DNA of 64,000 bases from Gemmataceae bacterium (GTDB lineage Bacteria > Planctomycetota > Planctomycetia > Gemmatales > Gemmataceae). The stretch lies in contig JANWVV010000019.1 in assembly GCA_025055795.1 (NCBI GenBank), positions 1 to 64,000 of the forward strand, in the 5' to 3' direction. The notes below the pieces were generated by a model. It was not told the origin of the DNA. It did no database searches and was given only the letters and a program-made list of their open reading frames with translations. Position 1 is the first letter of the stretch. Every line of letters starts with the position of its first letter. Position numbers and translations under genes: made by a program. Positions 9,114 to 17,661 of this stretch are shown piece after piece.

Positions 9114-9299
9114 ACATTGCACCCTGCTAGCCACCCAGGCCTCAGTCATGGCAAGCTGTGTCCGCTGACGCCAATGGATGCACATACCAACCAGAGACCA
9201 GATATCCCCAAGCTTAGACACACGTTGTCACATGCTGGAAGCGTTATCTGAACGGTTCAGGACGTTCTAGTCATTTTCTGCCCAGGGAGGAAAGCGCGC

Positions 9300-10403
9300 A
9301 TGCCCGAAAGCCATCCGTTATACATCGGTATGGACTTGGGGACATTCAAAACTTCGGTAGCCAGCTCGGCAGGATACCGCGATGTTATTCCAACCGCCGT
9401 GGGCTGGCCCAAGGATCACATCGCCCGCACCATGCTGGGGCGAGACGTTGTCTTTGGCCAGGATCTGAACGAGCATCGCCTAGCCCTGGACATCATCCGT
9501 CCGTTCGAGAAAGGAATCCTCAAATACGGTGATCCGGCCAGCAGCGGTCTGAGCGACAAGCAATTGGAAAAGCACGCCCTGGCCACGCGGTTGATCATCG
9601 AGTATGCGGTGCACCTGGTGCATCCGGAACCGCAGGACCAGGCCCGGCCGGTTTACGGCGTCATTGGAGTACCAGCTCGTGCCAGCGTCAAAAATAAGCA
9701 GTTCATCCTGGAAGCGGCTGGACATGTCTTCGACGCTGTCGCGGTGGTCTCCGAACCGTTTGCCATTGCCTATGGCATGAACCGTCTTAGCGACGCCCTG
9801 GTGGTTGACATTGGGGCAGGAACGATCGATATCTGTCCCATTTATGGCGTCTACCCTGCCGAGGACGAGCAGATCACTATCGCCCTGGGCGGCGACGCCG
9901 TCGACGAAGAATTTGAAAAACGCCTCAAGGCCAAATATCCGCGGGTGCAGGCTTCCCGGAACATGTTGCGGGAAATCAAGGAAAAGTTCGGGTTTGTCAA
10001 CGCCGTCGGCGAACAGGCCCTGGTCAACTTGCCGGTGGATGGAAAACCTACGCCCCATGATGTGACCGAACCGCTCAAAGCTGCCTGCCAGGTGCTGGTT
10101 AACCCGATTGTCGAGGCCATCCGTAAACTGATTGCCCGTTTCGATCCGGAATTTCAGGAGAAACTCCGGCACAACATCATCCTGGGTGGTGGTGGTAGTC
10201 AGCTCAAAGGATTGGATCGCGTCATTGAGCAAGCGTTGGCAGAATACGGGGGAGCGAAAGTCACCCGGGTGAGCGACGCCACCTATGCCGGGGCCGTCGG
10301 GGCTTTGAAACTGGCCATGGCCATGCCACCCCAAGGCTGGACCGCCCTGAACACCCGCAAGGGCAAAAACCGCTCCACCAGCGAAATGAAACAGGCCGCC
10401 TGA
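9300..10403 (+). CDS. MamK-like bacterial actin
   Basis: This 367-residue protein closely matches, from memory, the actin-like filament protein MamK of magnetotactic bacteria, and is more distantly MreB/ParM-like. Actin-fold motifs are in order: phosphate 1 (GMDLGTFKTSV, residues 10-20), the MamK-typical VIGVPARAS (121-129), connect 1 with E152 in VVSEPFAIAYG, phosphate 2 (VVDIGAGTIDIC, 168-179, D170), and the adenosine loop (NIILGGGGSQLKGL, about 292-305). E152 and D170 correspond to the residues needed for ATP hydrolysis in MamK. GGAGGAAAG precedes the ATG. No other magnetosome gene is in the window, so a role in magnetosome alignment is not supported. The flanking genes encode single-span membrane proteins, suggesting a membrane-tethered filament. 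Confidence 0.88.
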   Translation: MPESHPLYIGMDLGTFKTSVASSAGYRDVIPTAVGWPKDHIARTMLGRDVVFGQDLNEHRLALDIIRPFEKGILKYGDPASSGLSDKQLEKHALATRLIIEYAVHLVHPEPQDQARPVYGVIGVPARASVKNKQFILEAAGHVFDAVAVVSEPFAIAYGMNRLSDALVVDIGAGTIDICPIYGVYPAEDEQITIALGGDAVDEEFEKRLKAKYPRVQASRNMLREIKEKFGFVNAVGEQALVNLPVDGKPTPHDVTEPLKAACQVLVNPIVEAIRKLIARFDPEFQEKLRHNIILGGGGSQLKGLDRVIEQALAEYGGAKVTRVSDATYAGAVGALKLAMAMPPQGWTALNTRKGKNRSTSEMKQAA

Positions 10404-10427
10404 ACCGGTCTCCCGGCGACCCGGTTC
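10402..10427 (+). terminator. Hairpin at the end of the MamK-like gene
   Basis: A perfect seven-base inverted repeat (GAACCGG / CCGGTTC, 12-base loop) overlaps the stop codon of the MamK-like gene. No T-run follows, so it may be a weak terminator or only an mRNA stabilising structure. Confidence 0.3.
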
Positions 10428-10755
10428 GCTCTAACGCCAGTCGTCACCTTCTGTTCCGGGACTGACCATTCCACTTCCGGCCGACCCATCCCGAATTTTC
10501 CCGAGCTATTCATGGGCCGCGGGTCAGCTCCCGTGGCCGGTGTTGATTCTCCCTGAGCCGCTCTCTCTAAGCGATGACTACTGGTCACCTGGCCATAGGC
10601 CTGCCTCTTCGCTGACAACGAAAATACATTTTTGGCACAATCCACGAAGCGGCACGACGAATAATCCGTGTGGGTAAAATCCTTAGTGGCAGGCCAGCAG
10701 GTGCCGACCACCTTATCCGCCCTGATAGGGAAAGAGTCGCTCAGAGGCCATCACG

Positions 10756-11262
10756 ATGTGGGAGTGGCTGGAAACGTTACTGCGTGGCGGGGTACAAGCT
10801 ATTGGCGGTGTCATTTTCGGTTCACTGGTGACCTGGATGATCCAGGAGCACCGCATCCGCAAAATCCGCAAGCAAATGGCGCTGCTCCGACAACAGCGGC
10901 AGCAGTCCCAGGCCGTGTTGATTGTCTCCGTCCGTGATGACATCGAACCCCACGTCCGGCAGCATCTGGACAAAAATCAGCTAGCAACTTTGCCAATCTA
11001 CCGCGTACATCGGCCCGAATCATTCCCCGACGACGAAAAGGAATGGCATCGCTTCATCGAAAAGATGAAAACCGAAGCCAAACGCTTGCGCAAAGAATGC
11101 TCGCCCGCGCAAATTCTCCTGTTTACCAATCTTCCGGTGGCCATGGGAATCTTTCTGGGGGCTATCCTGGACAACGGCCCGGAAGTAATTGTGCATCACT
11201 ACTTTAACGGGATTTACAAACCTGTCGGCTCGCTGGTCCACGAGACCGTCAAAACGGCCTGA
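10756..11262 (+). CDS. Membrane-anchored protein resembling part of a SAVED/CARF-type domain
   Basis: This protein has 168 residues. Residues about 10-29 form a membrane helix, followed by a basic coiled linker (RIRKIRKQMALLRQQRQQ, about 33-50) and a cytoplasmic alpha/beta domain. That domain begins with a strand (AVLIVSV, 53-59) and ends with QILLFTNLPVAMGIFLGAIL (119-138) and VIVHHYFNGIYKPV (144-157). The pattern of strand-Phe, Pro, small residues, Gly, then a strand ending in an aromatic residue resembles the C-terminal half of SAVED domains. Those domains sense cyclic oligonucleotides in CBASS and related signalling. The domain is shorter than a full SAVED unit and I see no nuclease, TIR or cyclase partner. 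It lies 352 bases after the MamK-like gene on the same strand. The SAVED resemblance is pattern-based and unproven. Confidence 0.55.
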   Translation: MWEWLETLLRGGVQAIGGVIFGSLVTWMIQEHRIRKIRKQMALLRQQRQQSQAVLIVSVRDDIEPHVRQHLDKNQLATLPIYRVHRPESFPDDEKEWHRFIEKMKTEAKRLRKECSPAQILLFTNLPVAMGIFLGAILDNGPEVIVHHYFNGIYKPVGSLVHETVKTA

Positions 11263-11493
11263 AAAAGTCGATCGATCCTCCCGCATGCGTCCGGACGACG
11301 GTTTCGTAGGCTCGTGTGGGTTCTCTACTGGGGGCAATCGATCCGTCCCGAATGTTTGTCGGCTGCTTTCCGCCTCGCCACCTTTCCGTGCACGTCGCCG
11401 GGTTTGGTTCTACAATGCCCACGGACTCCACAGCTTCTTTTTCAACAGGCAGAACAGTTGTATCAGGACAGTCAACCGGGCAGGTCCATCGCG

Positions 11494-12870
11494 ATGGTAC
11501 TGATTTCGGTTTCCGGGGTACGCGGGGTGGTAGGTGAGGATTTAACGGCGGAAATTGCCTGCCGCTATGCTGGGGCATTTGCTGCAACGCTGGGGGAAGG
11601 GCCCATACTTGTGTCCCGTGACACTCGCCCCAGCGGCTTGATGTTCCGTCACGCGGTGCTTGCCGGTCTGTTGCAAACGGGCGTCACCGTGCTGGACGCC
11701 GGTTTGCTGCCCACCCCCACCTGTGGCTTTGCCGTGCGACAGTATCGGGCTGCCGGGGCCATTCAGATCACCGCTAGTCACAATCCGCCGGACTGGAACG
11801 GTCTGAAACTATTCGGTCCAGACGGTGCCGTCCTCGCGCCAGACCTGGGGGAGCTCGTCCGACAGCGGTACCAATCGGCTGCGATCCCGCACGCCGCCTG
11901 GAACCAGACCGGCACCGTGCGCGTACCTCCCGATGCCGGAAACGCCCACCTGGAGGCCATCTGCGATATCGTTGGTGTTGCGGCCATTGTCAGCCGGCAG
12001 TGGCGGGTTCTGCTCGATGCCAACGGGGGCGTCGGCGGCGTGCTGGGACGTCAACTGCTGGAACAACTGGGCTGTCAAGTCAGCGTGCATGGCGGAGACA
12101 TGGATGGTCAGTTCCTGCATCCTCCGGAGCCCACACCGGCCCATCTGGCAGAGGTAGCTCCTTGGGTTGTCCGCAATCAGGCCGATGTCGGGTTCGCCCT
12201 GGATCCGGACGCCGACCGCCTGGCCCTCATCGACCCGCAAGGCGATTGCCTGAGCGAGGAATTGACCCTGGCCCTGGCGGTCGAATGGCGCCTACGCCAG
12301 CAAAAAGGGCCCGTAGTTATCAACATGTCTACCTCTCGTCTGGTGGAAGACATCGCTCGCCGCCACGGCTGCCCCTGCTTCCGCACGCCGGTGGGGGAAG
12401 CACACGTGGTAGCAGGCATGCGTGCTGTGCAGGCCGTCATTGGCGGCGAAGGCAACGGTGGTGTCATCGATCCACGGATCGGCTGGGTACGCGATCCCTT
12501 CGTCGCCATGGCGGCTATCCTGGACCTGTTGGCAACCGAACACAAATCACTGCCCGAATTGGTGGCCGCACTCCCCCGCTACCATATGCTTAAAACCCGT
12601 CTGCCTCTGCCCGCCGAGCACCTGGACGCCGCCTACACGGTGCTCCGCCACCACTGGCCCACCGCCGCCTGTCAGTGTGACGACGGCTTACGCCTGGACC
12701 ACCACGACTGGTGGCTCCACCTACGCCCTAGTAACACCGAACCCATCGTCCGCCTCATCATCGAAAGTACTCATGAACAGCTTGCCCACGAGTTGCTCGA
12801 GCAAGTACGCCAACTGCTCAGACCACTGAACCCCGACAACCACGAATCCACCGCCCAGCCATCGACCTGA
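11494..12870 (+). CDS. glmM: Phosphohexomutase (phosphoglucosamine/phosphomannomutase family)
   Basis: This 458-residue enzyme belongs to the alpha-D-phosphohexomutase superfamily, which interconverts sugar 1- and 6-phosphates. All four active-site loops are visible: the phosphoserine loop ITASHNPPDWNG (Ser95), the metal loop LDPDADRLAL, the sugar-binding loop GGEGNGGVI, and the phosphate-binding loop RPSNTEPIVRLIIE near the C terminus. The N-terminal SVSGVRGVVGEDLT resembles GlmM-type members that supply glucosamine 1-phosphate for peptidoglycan or LPS precursors, but PMM/PGM activity cannot be excluded from sequence alone. The ATG at 11494 starts exactly at the conserved N terminus; the frame is open about 60 codons further upstream but without conserved residues. 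It lies 59 bases before dapB, a cell-wall related neighbour. The symbol is tentative. Confidence 0.85.
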   Translation: MVLISVSGVRGVVGEDLTAEIACRYAGAFAATLGEGPILVSRDTRPSGLMFRHAVLAGLLQTGVTVLDAGLLPTPTCGFAVRQYRAAGAIQITASHNPPDWNGLKLFGPDGAVLAPDLGELVRQRYQSAAIPHAAWNQTGTVRVPPDAGNAHLEAICDIVGVAAIVSRQWRVLLDANGGVGGVLGRQLLEQLGCQVSVHGGDMDGQFLHPPEPTPAHLAEVAPWVVRNQADVGFALDPDADRLALIDPQGDCLSEELTLALAVEWRLRQQKGPVVINMSTSRLVEDIARRHGCPCFRTPVGEAHVVAGMRAVQAVIGGEGNGGVIDPRIGWVRDPFVAMAAILDLLATEHKSLPELVAALPRYHMLKTRLPLPAEHLDAAYTVLRHHWPTAACQCDDGLRLDHHDWWLHLRPSNTEPIVRLIIESTHEQLAHELLEQVRQLLRPLNPDNHESTAQPST

Positions 12871-12929
12871 TAGACTGATCCAAGGCACAATCAGCACAAA
12901 GAAAAGTCGGATTTGTAGGAGCACCCGGC

Positions 12930-13727
12930 ATGAAAATTCGCATAGCTGTTAATGGTGCCGCTGGCCGGATGGGACAACGGGTGATTGCACTGGCCCACCA
13001 GGAAAGCGATTTTGAAGTGGTAGCGGCCATCGACGCCCCTCACTCGGCAGTGGTGGGACGCGACGCCGGAGAGCAGGCCGGCATCGGTCGGATCGGCCTC
13101 CCTATCACCGCGGAACTGCCCCTGAACGTCCATCCCGATTGCGTCGTTGATTTTTCAACACCCGCCGGCACCATGGCCATTCTTGCTGTATGTGTAGCAC
13201 GTCAGATTCCCCTGATTGTAGCCACCACCGGTCATAACCCGGAACAGAAAGCAGAAATCGAGGCAGCGGCCCATCAAACGGCTATCCTCGTCTCTCCTAA
13301 CCTCAGTCTGGTGGTCAATCTGTTGTTCAAACTCACCCGGATCGCGGCAGAAGTTCTTAAAGGGAAAGGCTTTGACGTGGAAATCATCGAGCGGCATCAT
13401 CGCTTCAAAAAGGATGCCCCCAGCGGAACCGCTTTGCGTTTTGCGGAAATTATCCGTGACGCCCAGGGGGGCGGTCGCTTCGTCTATGGTCGGGAAGGTC
13501 TGACCGGCGAACGCTCGGCCGAGGAAATCGGTATCCATGCCATCCGTGGCGGCGACAATGTCGGCGAACACACCATCATTTTTACCACCCTGGGCGAAAC
13601 TTTGGAACTGGTCCATAAAGGCCACAGCCGGGACAGCTACGCCCGTGGAGCCTTGCTTGCCGCCCGCTACCTCGCCAACCGGCCAGCCGGCCGCTACACC
13701 ATGGACGACGTCCTGGGACTGAATTGA
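12930..13727 (+). CDS. dapB: 4-hydroxy-tetrahydrodipicolinate reductase
   Basis: DapB (265 residues, normal length) reduces hydroxy-tetrahydrodipicolinate with NAD(P)H in the lysine and diaminopimelate pathway in the cytoplasm. The N-terminal Rossmann motif is VNGAAGRMGQRV, and FSTPAG follows at the cofactor site. The family signature ERHHRFKKDAPSGTA contains the catalytic His and Lys, and the C-terminal LVHKGHSRDSYARGAL segment is typical. AGGAG precedes the ATG at a good distance. It follows the phosphohexomutase by 59 bases and is probably co-transcribed with it. The window also holds dapL (31719-32954), so the organism probably makes LL-diaminopimelate by the one-step aminotransferase route downstream of this enzyme. 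Confidence 0.95.
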   Translation: MKIRIAVNGAAGRMGQRVIALAHQESDFEVVAAIDAPHSAVVGRDAGEQAGIGRIGLPITAELPLNVHPDCVVDFSTPAGTMAILAVCVARQIPLIVATTGHNPEQKAEIEAAAHQTAILVSPNLSLVVNLLFKLTRIAAEVLKGKGFDVEIIERHHRFKKDAPSGTALRFAEIIRDAQGGGRFVYGREGLTGERSAEEIGIHAIRGGDNVGEHTIIFTTLGETLELVHKGHSRDSYARGALLAARYLANRPAGRYTMDDVLGLN

Positions 13728-13884
13728 ACCGCCGCCAGTCCTTCACCTCACCTCGCTCCATCAGCCTCTGCCTTTCCCGAAAAATCCTGCCTGTATGTGG
13801 CCAAACGTTCTGAGACCACCATCTCGATCCGGATGATAGCGTCCCGGCTACCACGATATGACATCGTCGCCCCGGTTCGCCAGA

Positions 13885-13960
13885 TTTCAACAAACTAGGC
13901 TTTTAGCTTTCAACAAACCAGATCTTGGCTTTCAACAAAGACACTGTTGCTTTTCAACAA
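13885..13960. repeat. Four direct repeats TTTCAACAA at 22-23 base spacing
   Basis: The nonamer TTTCAACAA occurs at 13885, 13908, 13930 and 13952, with start-to-start distances of 23, 22 and 22 bases, close to two turns of the DNA helix. The copies lie between the convergent dapB and cysS genes. The regular phasing suggests a protein-binding array rather than chance, but no protein or function is assigned. The rest of the 13728-14095 gap shows no gene. Confidence 0.6.
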
Positions 13961-14095
13961 GATCAGAGGATCCTGTGGCGTACGGCTGTGGTTCGGCCCA
14001 GGCCAGTAACAACACGGGTTTGAGCAACAGCCACAACTAGTAGAGTTTGCGGCGTGAGAGAAAGGACAATCAGAGCGAACGGCAGCCGGGGCGGT

Positions 14096-15661
14096 TTAGT
14101 GAATGATGCGCCAGGTAGTACCAGTCGGCCGGTCTTCCAGGGCGATACCCAGCTCGTGAAGGCGGGCACGGATACGATCGGCCAGTTGGAACAGGGAAGT
14201 CCGGAGCGGTGCCTCCTTGGGGGCGGTCTTGGCCGTGTCCCGCAGTTGACCCCGCAGCTCGATGAGTAATTGCAACAACTGGGCCACCAGGTGGTGATCC
14301 CCGCTCCATGACGTGGTCAGGCCCTGGAAAGTCAGTCCCAGAATGTTAGCCAGTTCCCGGACCAGCACCACCCCTTCGCGGAAGGTCTGAAGCAGGGCGG
14401 TATCGGCCGTGGCGGCGTCGTCCAGATGCCCCTGATCGGCCAGGCGGTTAAGATGGTGCACTAGCTCAAAGAGCACACCGACCGCGCCACCGGTGTTGAA
14501 ATCGTCGTCCATGTATTCTCGGAAGCGTTGGAAAGCTGCCTGGTGCTCGGGGTGGGTCAGGGAGCGTGCCTCGTCGGCCCGTTGCGGTGCCGGCAACTGG
14601 TCGAAAGGAATACCGAGGACGGCGCGGACCCGCTCGGCAAAACGTACAAAGTTCTCGTGGGCCTTGCGGGCCTCCACCAGGCCCTGCGGTAGCGGCGTGG
14701 CCGGATTGTGCCAGTCCCATATGCCTAAATCGATCGGCGTACGGTAGTGCGTTTTGAGAATGAAAAAGCGTAGGGCGTCGCCGCTGAGATGACGCAGTGC
14801 GTCCACGACGTTGAGGACGTTGCCCAAGGAGCCGGCCATTTTGGCTTCGTGTCCGTCCTTGTCACGGAGCTTGAGCAGTCCGTTGTGCATCCAGATTTTG
14901 ACGAACTCCGTGCCGGTGTAGCATTCGCTTTGGGCCAGTTCGTTTTCGTGGTGAGGGAATTGCAGGTCCAGGCCGCCGCCGTGGATGTCGATGGGTGCCC
15001 CTAGCAGACGGAGGGACATGGCCGAGCACTCGATGTGCCAGCCGGGTCGACCCGGACCGAAGGGGCTATCGAAGCGGACTTCAGGGGGTTCGTCGGGTCG
15101 GGCCGCCTTCCACAGGGCAAAGTCACCGGGATTGCGCTTTTTCGGATTGATTTCCAAGCGGGCCCCGGCCGCCATCTGTTCCGCGTCGCGATGGCACAGC
15201 TTGCCGTAGTCCGGATCCCGGCTGATGTCGAAATAAACGTCCCCGTCGGCGCGGTAGGCGTACCCCTGGGCTTCCAGTTGCTGGATGATTTCCACCATGA
15301 ACGGCACGTATTCCGTCGCCCGGGGGAAATGATCGATGCCGGTGACGTTCAACGCCTGTAAACAGCGGAAGTAGTCTTGCGTCATTTCCCGGGCCAGAGC
15401 CCCTACGGTGGTACCCAGTTCACGGGCCCGCTCGATCAGCTTGTCGTCTACGTCCGTGATGTTGACCACCCAGGTCACTCGATAGCCCAGCCAGCTGAGG
15501 TATCGCTTGACGGTATCGAAAATGACCGGTCCGACCATATGGCCAATGTGACTAGGCTTATACACAGTCGGACCACACACATACATCGTGACCGTTTCAC
15601 CCGGCCGTTTATGGAACGGCTGTTTGCAACGGCTCAGGGTCGAATACACATACAGGCTCAT
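14096..15661 (-). CDS. cysS: Cysteinyl-tRNA synthetase
   Basis: This class I aminoacyl-tRNA synthetase (521 residues, slightly longer than the usual 460-480) charges tRNA-Cys in the cytoplasm. The N terminus has the zinc ligand C29 in YVCGPTVY and the HIGH motif at 38-41. The later zinc ligands are visible in GWHIECSAMS and the HHENELAQSE segment. The second class I signature reads KMAGSLGN (codons at 14819-14842) instead of the usual KMSKSLGN, so the second Lys is missing. The C-terminal region carries a helical DALR-like domain. GAGGG lies upstream of the ATG. It follows ispF by 85 bases on the same strand. Confidence 0.95.
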   Translation of the reverse strand: MSLYVYSTLSRCKQPFHKRPGETVTMYVCGPTVYKPSHIGHMVGPVIFDTVKRYLSWLGYRVTWVVNITDVDDKLIERARELGTTVGALAREMTQDYFRCLQALNVTGIDHFPRATEYVPFMVEIIQQLEAQGYAYRADGDVYFDISRDPDYGKLCHRDAEQMAAGARLEINPKKRNPGDFALWKAARPDEPPEVRFDSPFGPGRPGWHIECSAMSLRLLGAPIDIHGGGLDLQFPHHENELAQSECYTGTEFVKIWMHNGLLKLRDKDGHEAKMAGSLGNVLNVVDALRHLSGDALRFFILKTHYRTPIDLGIWDWHNPATPLPQGLVEARKAHENFVRFAERVRAVLGIPFDQLPAPQRADEARSLTHPEHQAAFQRFREYMDDDFNTGGAVGVLFELVHHLNRLADQGHLDDAATADTALLQTFREGVVLVRELANILGLTFQGLTTSWSGDHHLVAQLLQLLIELRGQLRDTAKTAPKEAPLRTSLFQLADRIRARLHELGIALEDRPTGTTWRIIH

Positions 15662-15746
15662 GCGTTCCCTCGCCTCGGATCAAAAAGCGGCATAAGCCGC
15701 CAGTTATAGCCATACTACTGTATTGGATACCCCCCAATGCCCGTCG

Positions 15747-16283
15747 TTAGTCGGCGGGCGCAACCGCTCCGAACGATCCGGTGCCCCCTGCGGCTGCGCG
15801 ATCTCCGGCACGCACCAGCAGGACGATCACTTGGGCCGCCAGAGCCTCACCGCGACCGATATGCCCCACCTTTTCCCCCGTTTTGGCCTTGATATTGACA
15901 TTAGCAATAGGTATGTTCAAAAGATCAGAAATGTTCTGACGTATGCGTTCCTTCCATGGCCCGAGGCGGGGCTGCTCGGCGAAGACGACAGCATCCACGT
16001 TGACCAGTTGCCAGCCGGCGTTTTTCACCCGCTGCCAGGCGGCCTCGACAAACCTGCGGGAGTCCGCCCCATGCCAGCGGGGGTCGGTATCCGGGAAGGC
16101 ATCGCCAATGTCACCCAGGCCGGCCGCACCGAGCAAGGCGTCGGTCAGGGCGTGGAGCAGGACGTCGGCATCCGAATGCCCCTCCAACCCACGATCAAAG
16201 GGGATTTCCACTCCCCCCAACAGCAAGCGGCGACCGCTCACCAGCCGATGCGTATCGTGTCCTAGTCCCACCCGATATTCCAC
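15747..16283 (-). CDS. ispF: 2-C-methyl-D-erythritol 2,4-cyclodiphosphate synthase
   Basis: IspF converts CDP-methylerythritol 2-phosphate into the cyclic diphosphate of the MEP isoprenoid pathway, as a zinc-dependent trimer. The sequence shows VGLGHDTHRL with the metal-binding Asp and His, EGHSDADVLLHALTDALLGA with the third ligand His, and the C-terminal NIKAKTGEKVGHIGRGE signature. From the GTG at 16283 it is 178 residues, a little above the usual 155-165 because of a Gly/Ala-rich tail. That GTG is preferred to a TTG 27 bases upstream because AGGAGG and AAAGGAA precede it. It lies between moaA and cysS in a minus-strand run; the MEP partner ispD is not in the window. Confidence 0.93.
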   Translation of the reverse strand: MEYRVGLGHDTHRLVSGRRLLLGGVEIPFDRGLEGHSDADVLLHALTDALLGAAGLGDIGDAFPDTDPRWHGADSRRFVEAAWQRVKNAGWQLVNVDAVVFAEQPRLGPWKERIRQNISDLLNIPIANVNIKAKTGEKVGHIGRGEALAAQVIVLLVRAGDRAAAGGTGSFGAVAPAD

Positions 16284-16533
16284 CGTTCCTTTATGCCTCC
16301 TTCGGGGCAAAGTGGCGATAAGGCCACCACCAGACAGCCGTTGTCGGAATTCTAGAACTTTGCCGACTGTTCAAACAGCACCGCTAGTCACGTCTCGATG
16401 TAAAGCCGAGGTACCTACCTTTGCTACAGGCAAACAGTAGCACCATTGGTCATGCCGACACCGAAGGGCCATAGCTGGCTTGCCGGTACCCCGGATTGGT
16501 GCCGGGGGCAAGGGCCGGCCGCTAGCTGCTGGT

Positions 16534-17559
16534 TCAACCCCCAATGGCATGCATGGTACGCTGCGGCTTGACAAATTGGGCGGAATGGATCTGATGTCCA
16601 TCCCATTTGGCCCACACCGTTTGCCGAACCAGTTCCTGCACGGCTTGCGAGTCAAACGGCTGCCGACGCAACAAAGGCTTGACGTCGCTTTCTTCGAGGG
16701 CAAACAGGCAGTAGCGCAGTTTGCCTTCCGCCGTCAGACGCAAGCGATTGCAGGAGTGGCAGAAGGGACGGGAAATCGAGGCGATGACGCCCACGCGGCC
16801 CTGGCCGTCGCTATAGGCATACTCCTGCGCTGGGGCTGTCGGGTCGCTGGCCACTGGTTGCAGGGGACAGACCTGCTCGCCGATCCACTGGAGACATTCG
16901 TCAGCCGTTACTACCTTGTCACGTTCCCACTGGTCGGCCCCGATGGGCATGTATTCGATGATCCGCAGTTCCAGCCCGTTGTGGCGACAGAAACGGGCCA
17001 GGGGCACCACATCCTTTTCCGCATAACCGCGCAGGGCCACCATGTTGATCTTGATAGGCGAAAAACCAAGCCGGCGAGCCACCTCGATCCCAGCCAACAC
17101 CTGCTCCAAGCCCTCACGTCGAGCCAGTTGACGAAAATGTTGCGGGTCCAGCGTATCCAGCGACACATTCAGCCGACGCAAACCGGCCTCATACAGCCGG
17201 GGAGCCTGCTGGGCCAGCAGCAGACCATTGGTTGTCAGACTCAAATCCTCGATGCCCGGCACCTGCACTAGCATGTGCACCAGTTTGTGCAGGTCTTTGC
17301 GCAACAAGGGTTCCCCGCCCGTCAGGCGGATCTTATTGATACCCAGCGGCTGCACCGTCTGAACAAACCGGGTGATCTCCTCAAAAGTGAGCAACTCTTC
17401 CCGTGGCAGAAATAGTGCTTCTTCCGGCATACAGTAGATGCAGCGAAGATTGCAGCGATCCGTTACGGAGATGCGCAGATTGTTGTGGCGGCGACCAAAA
17501 CGATCGACCAGCCCACCGCGGATCATGCCCGGTGTTTGCTCACCTGCGGCTGTCCGCAT
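16534..17559 (-). CDS. moaA: GTP 3',8-cyclase (molybdenum cofactor synthesis)
   Basis: MoaA is a radical SAM enzyme that, with MoaC, turns GTP into cyclic pyranopterin monophosphate, the first step to molybdopterin. The SAM cluster motif is CNLRCIYC, followed by the RLTGGEPLLR loop. The second cluster cysteines lie in FCHSCNRLRLTAEGKLRYC near the C terminus. The protein ends in a Gly-Gly (HAIGG), as in active MoaA. The start is uncertain: an ATG at 17559 has GGAAG upstream, an ATG at 17526 fits the conserved N terminus best, and a GTG at 17601 is also possible. It follows moaD and moaE on the same strand, forming a small molybdopterin cluster. Confidence 0.93.
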   Translation of the reverse strand: MRTAAGEQTPGMIRGGLVDRFGRRHNNLRISVTDRCNLRCIYCMPEEALFLPREELLTFEEITRFVQTVQPLGINKIRLTGGEPLLRKDLHKLVHMLVQVPGIEDLSLTTNGLLLAQQAPRLYEAGLRRLNVSLDTLDPQHFRQLARREGLEQVLAGIEVARRLGFSPIKINMVALRGYAEKDVVPLARFCRHNGLELRIIEYMPIGADQWERDKVVTADECLQWIGEQVCPLQPVASDPTAPAQEYAYSDGQGRVGVIASISRPFCHSCNRLRLTAEGKLRYCLFALEESDVKPLLRRQPFDSQAVQELVRQTVWAKWDGHQIHSAQFVKPQRTMHAIGG

Positions 17560-17661
17560 CGCAGAGACTGCTTCCACTACTGGCAGGGCATGTCGCGACA
17601 CAACCGGCTACCGTTTCTATTTCGGCTGCATGTGGTCATTCAGCTATCTATCTATGCTTTG

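Noticed and set aside
9480..10334. 284-codon open frame on the minus strand
   Set aside because: It lies entirely inside the MamK-like gene, which has all the actin motifs and a strong ribosome site. The reverse frame shows no family features.
8019..11262. Magnetosome gene cluster
   Set aside because: Only a MamK-like protein is present. No MamA, MamB, MamM, MamE or other magnetosome genes are seen.
13885..13960. CRISPR array
   Set aside because: The repeat unit is only nine bases, the spacing is 13-14 bases and no cas gene is present.
16489..16507. CCCCGG hairpin downstream of moaA
   Set aside because: It is a short stem with no T-run and lies in GC-rich DNA where such repeats occur by chance.
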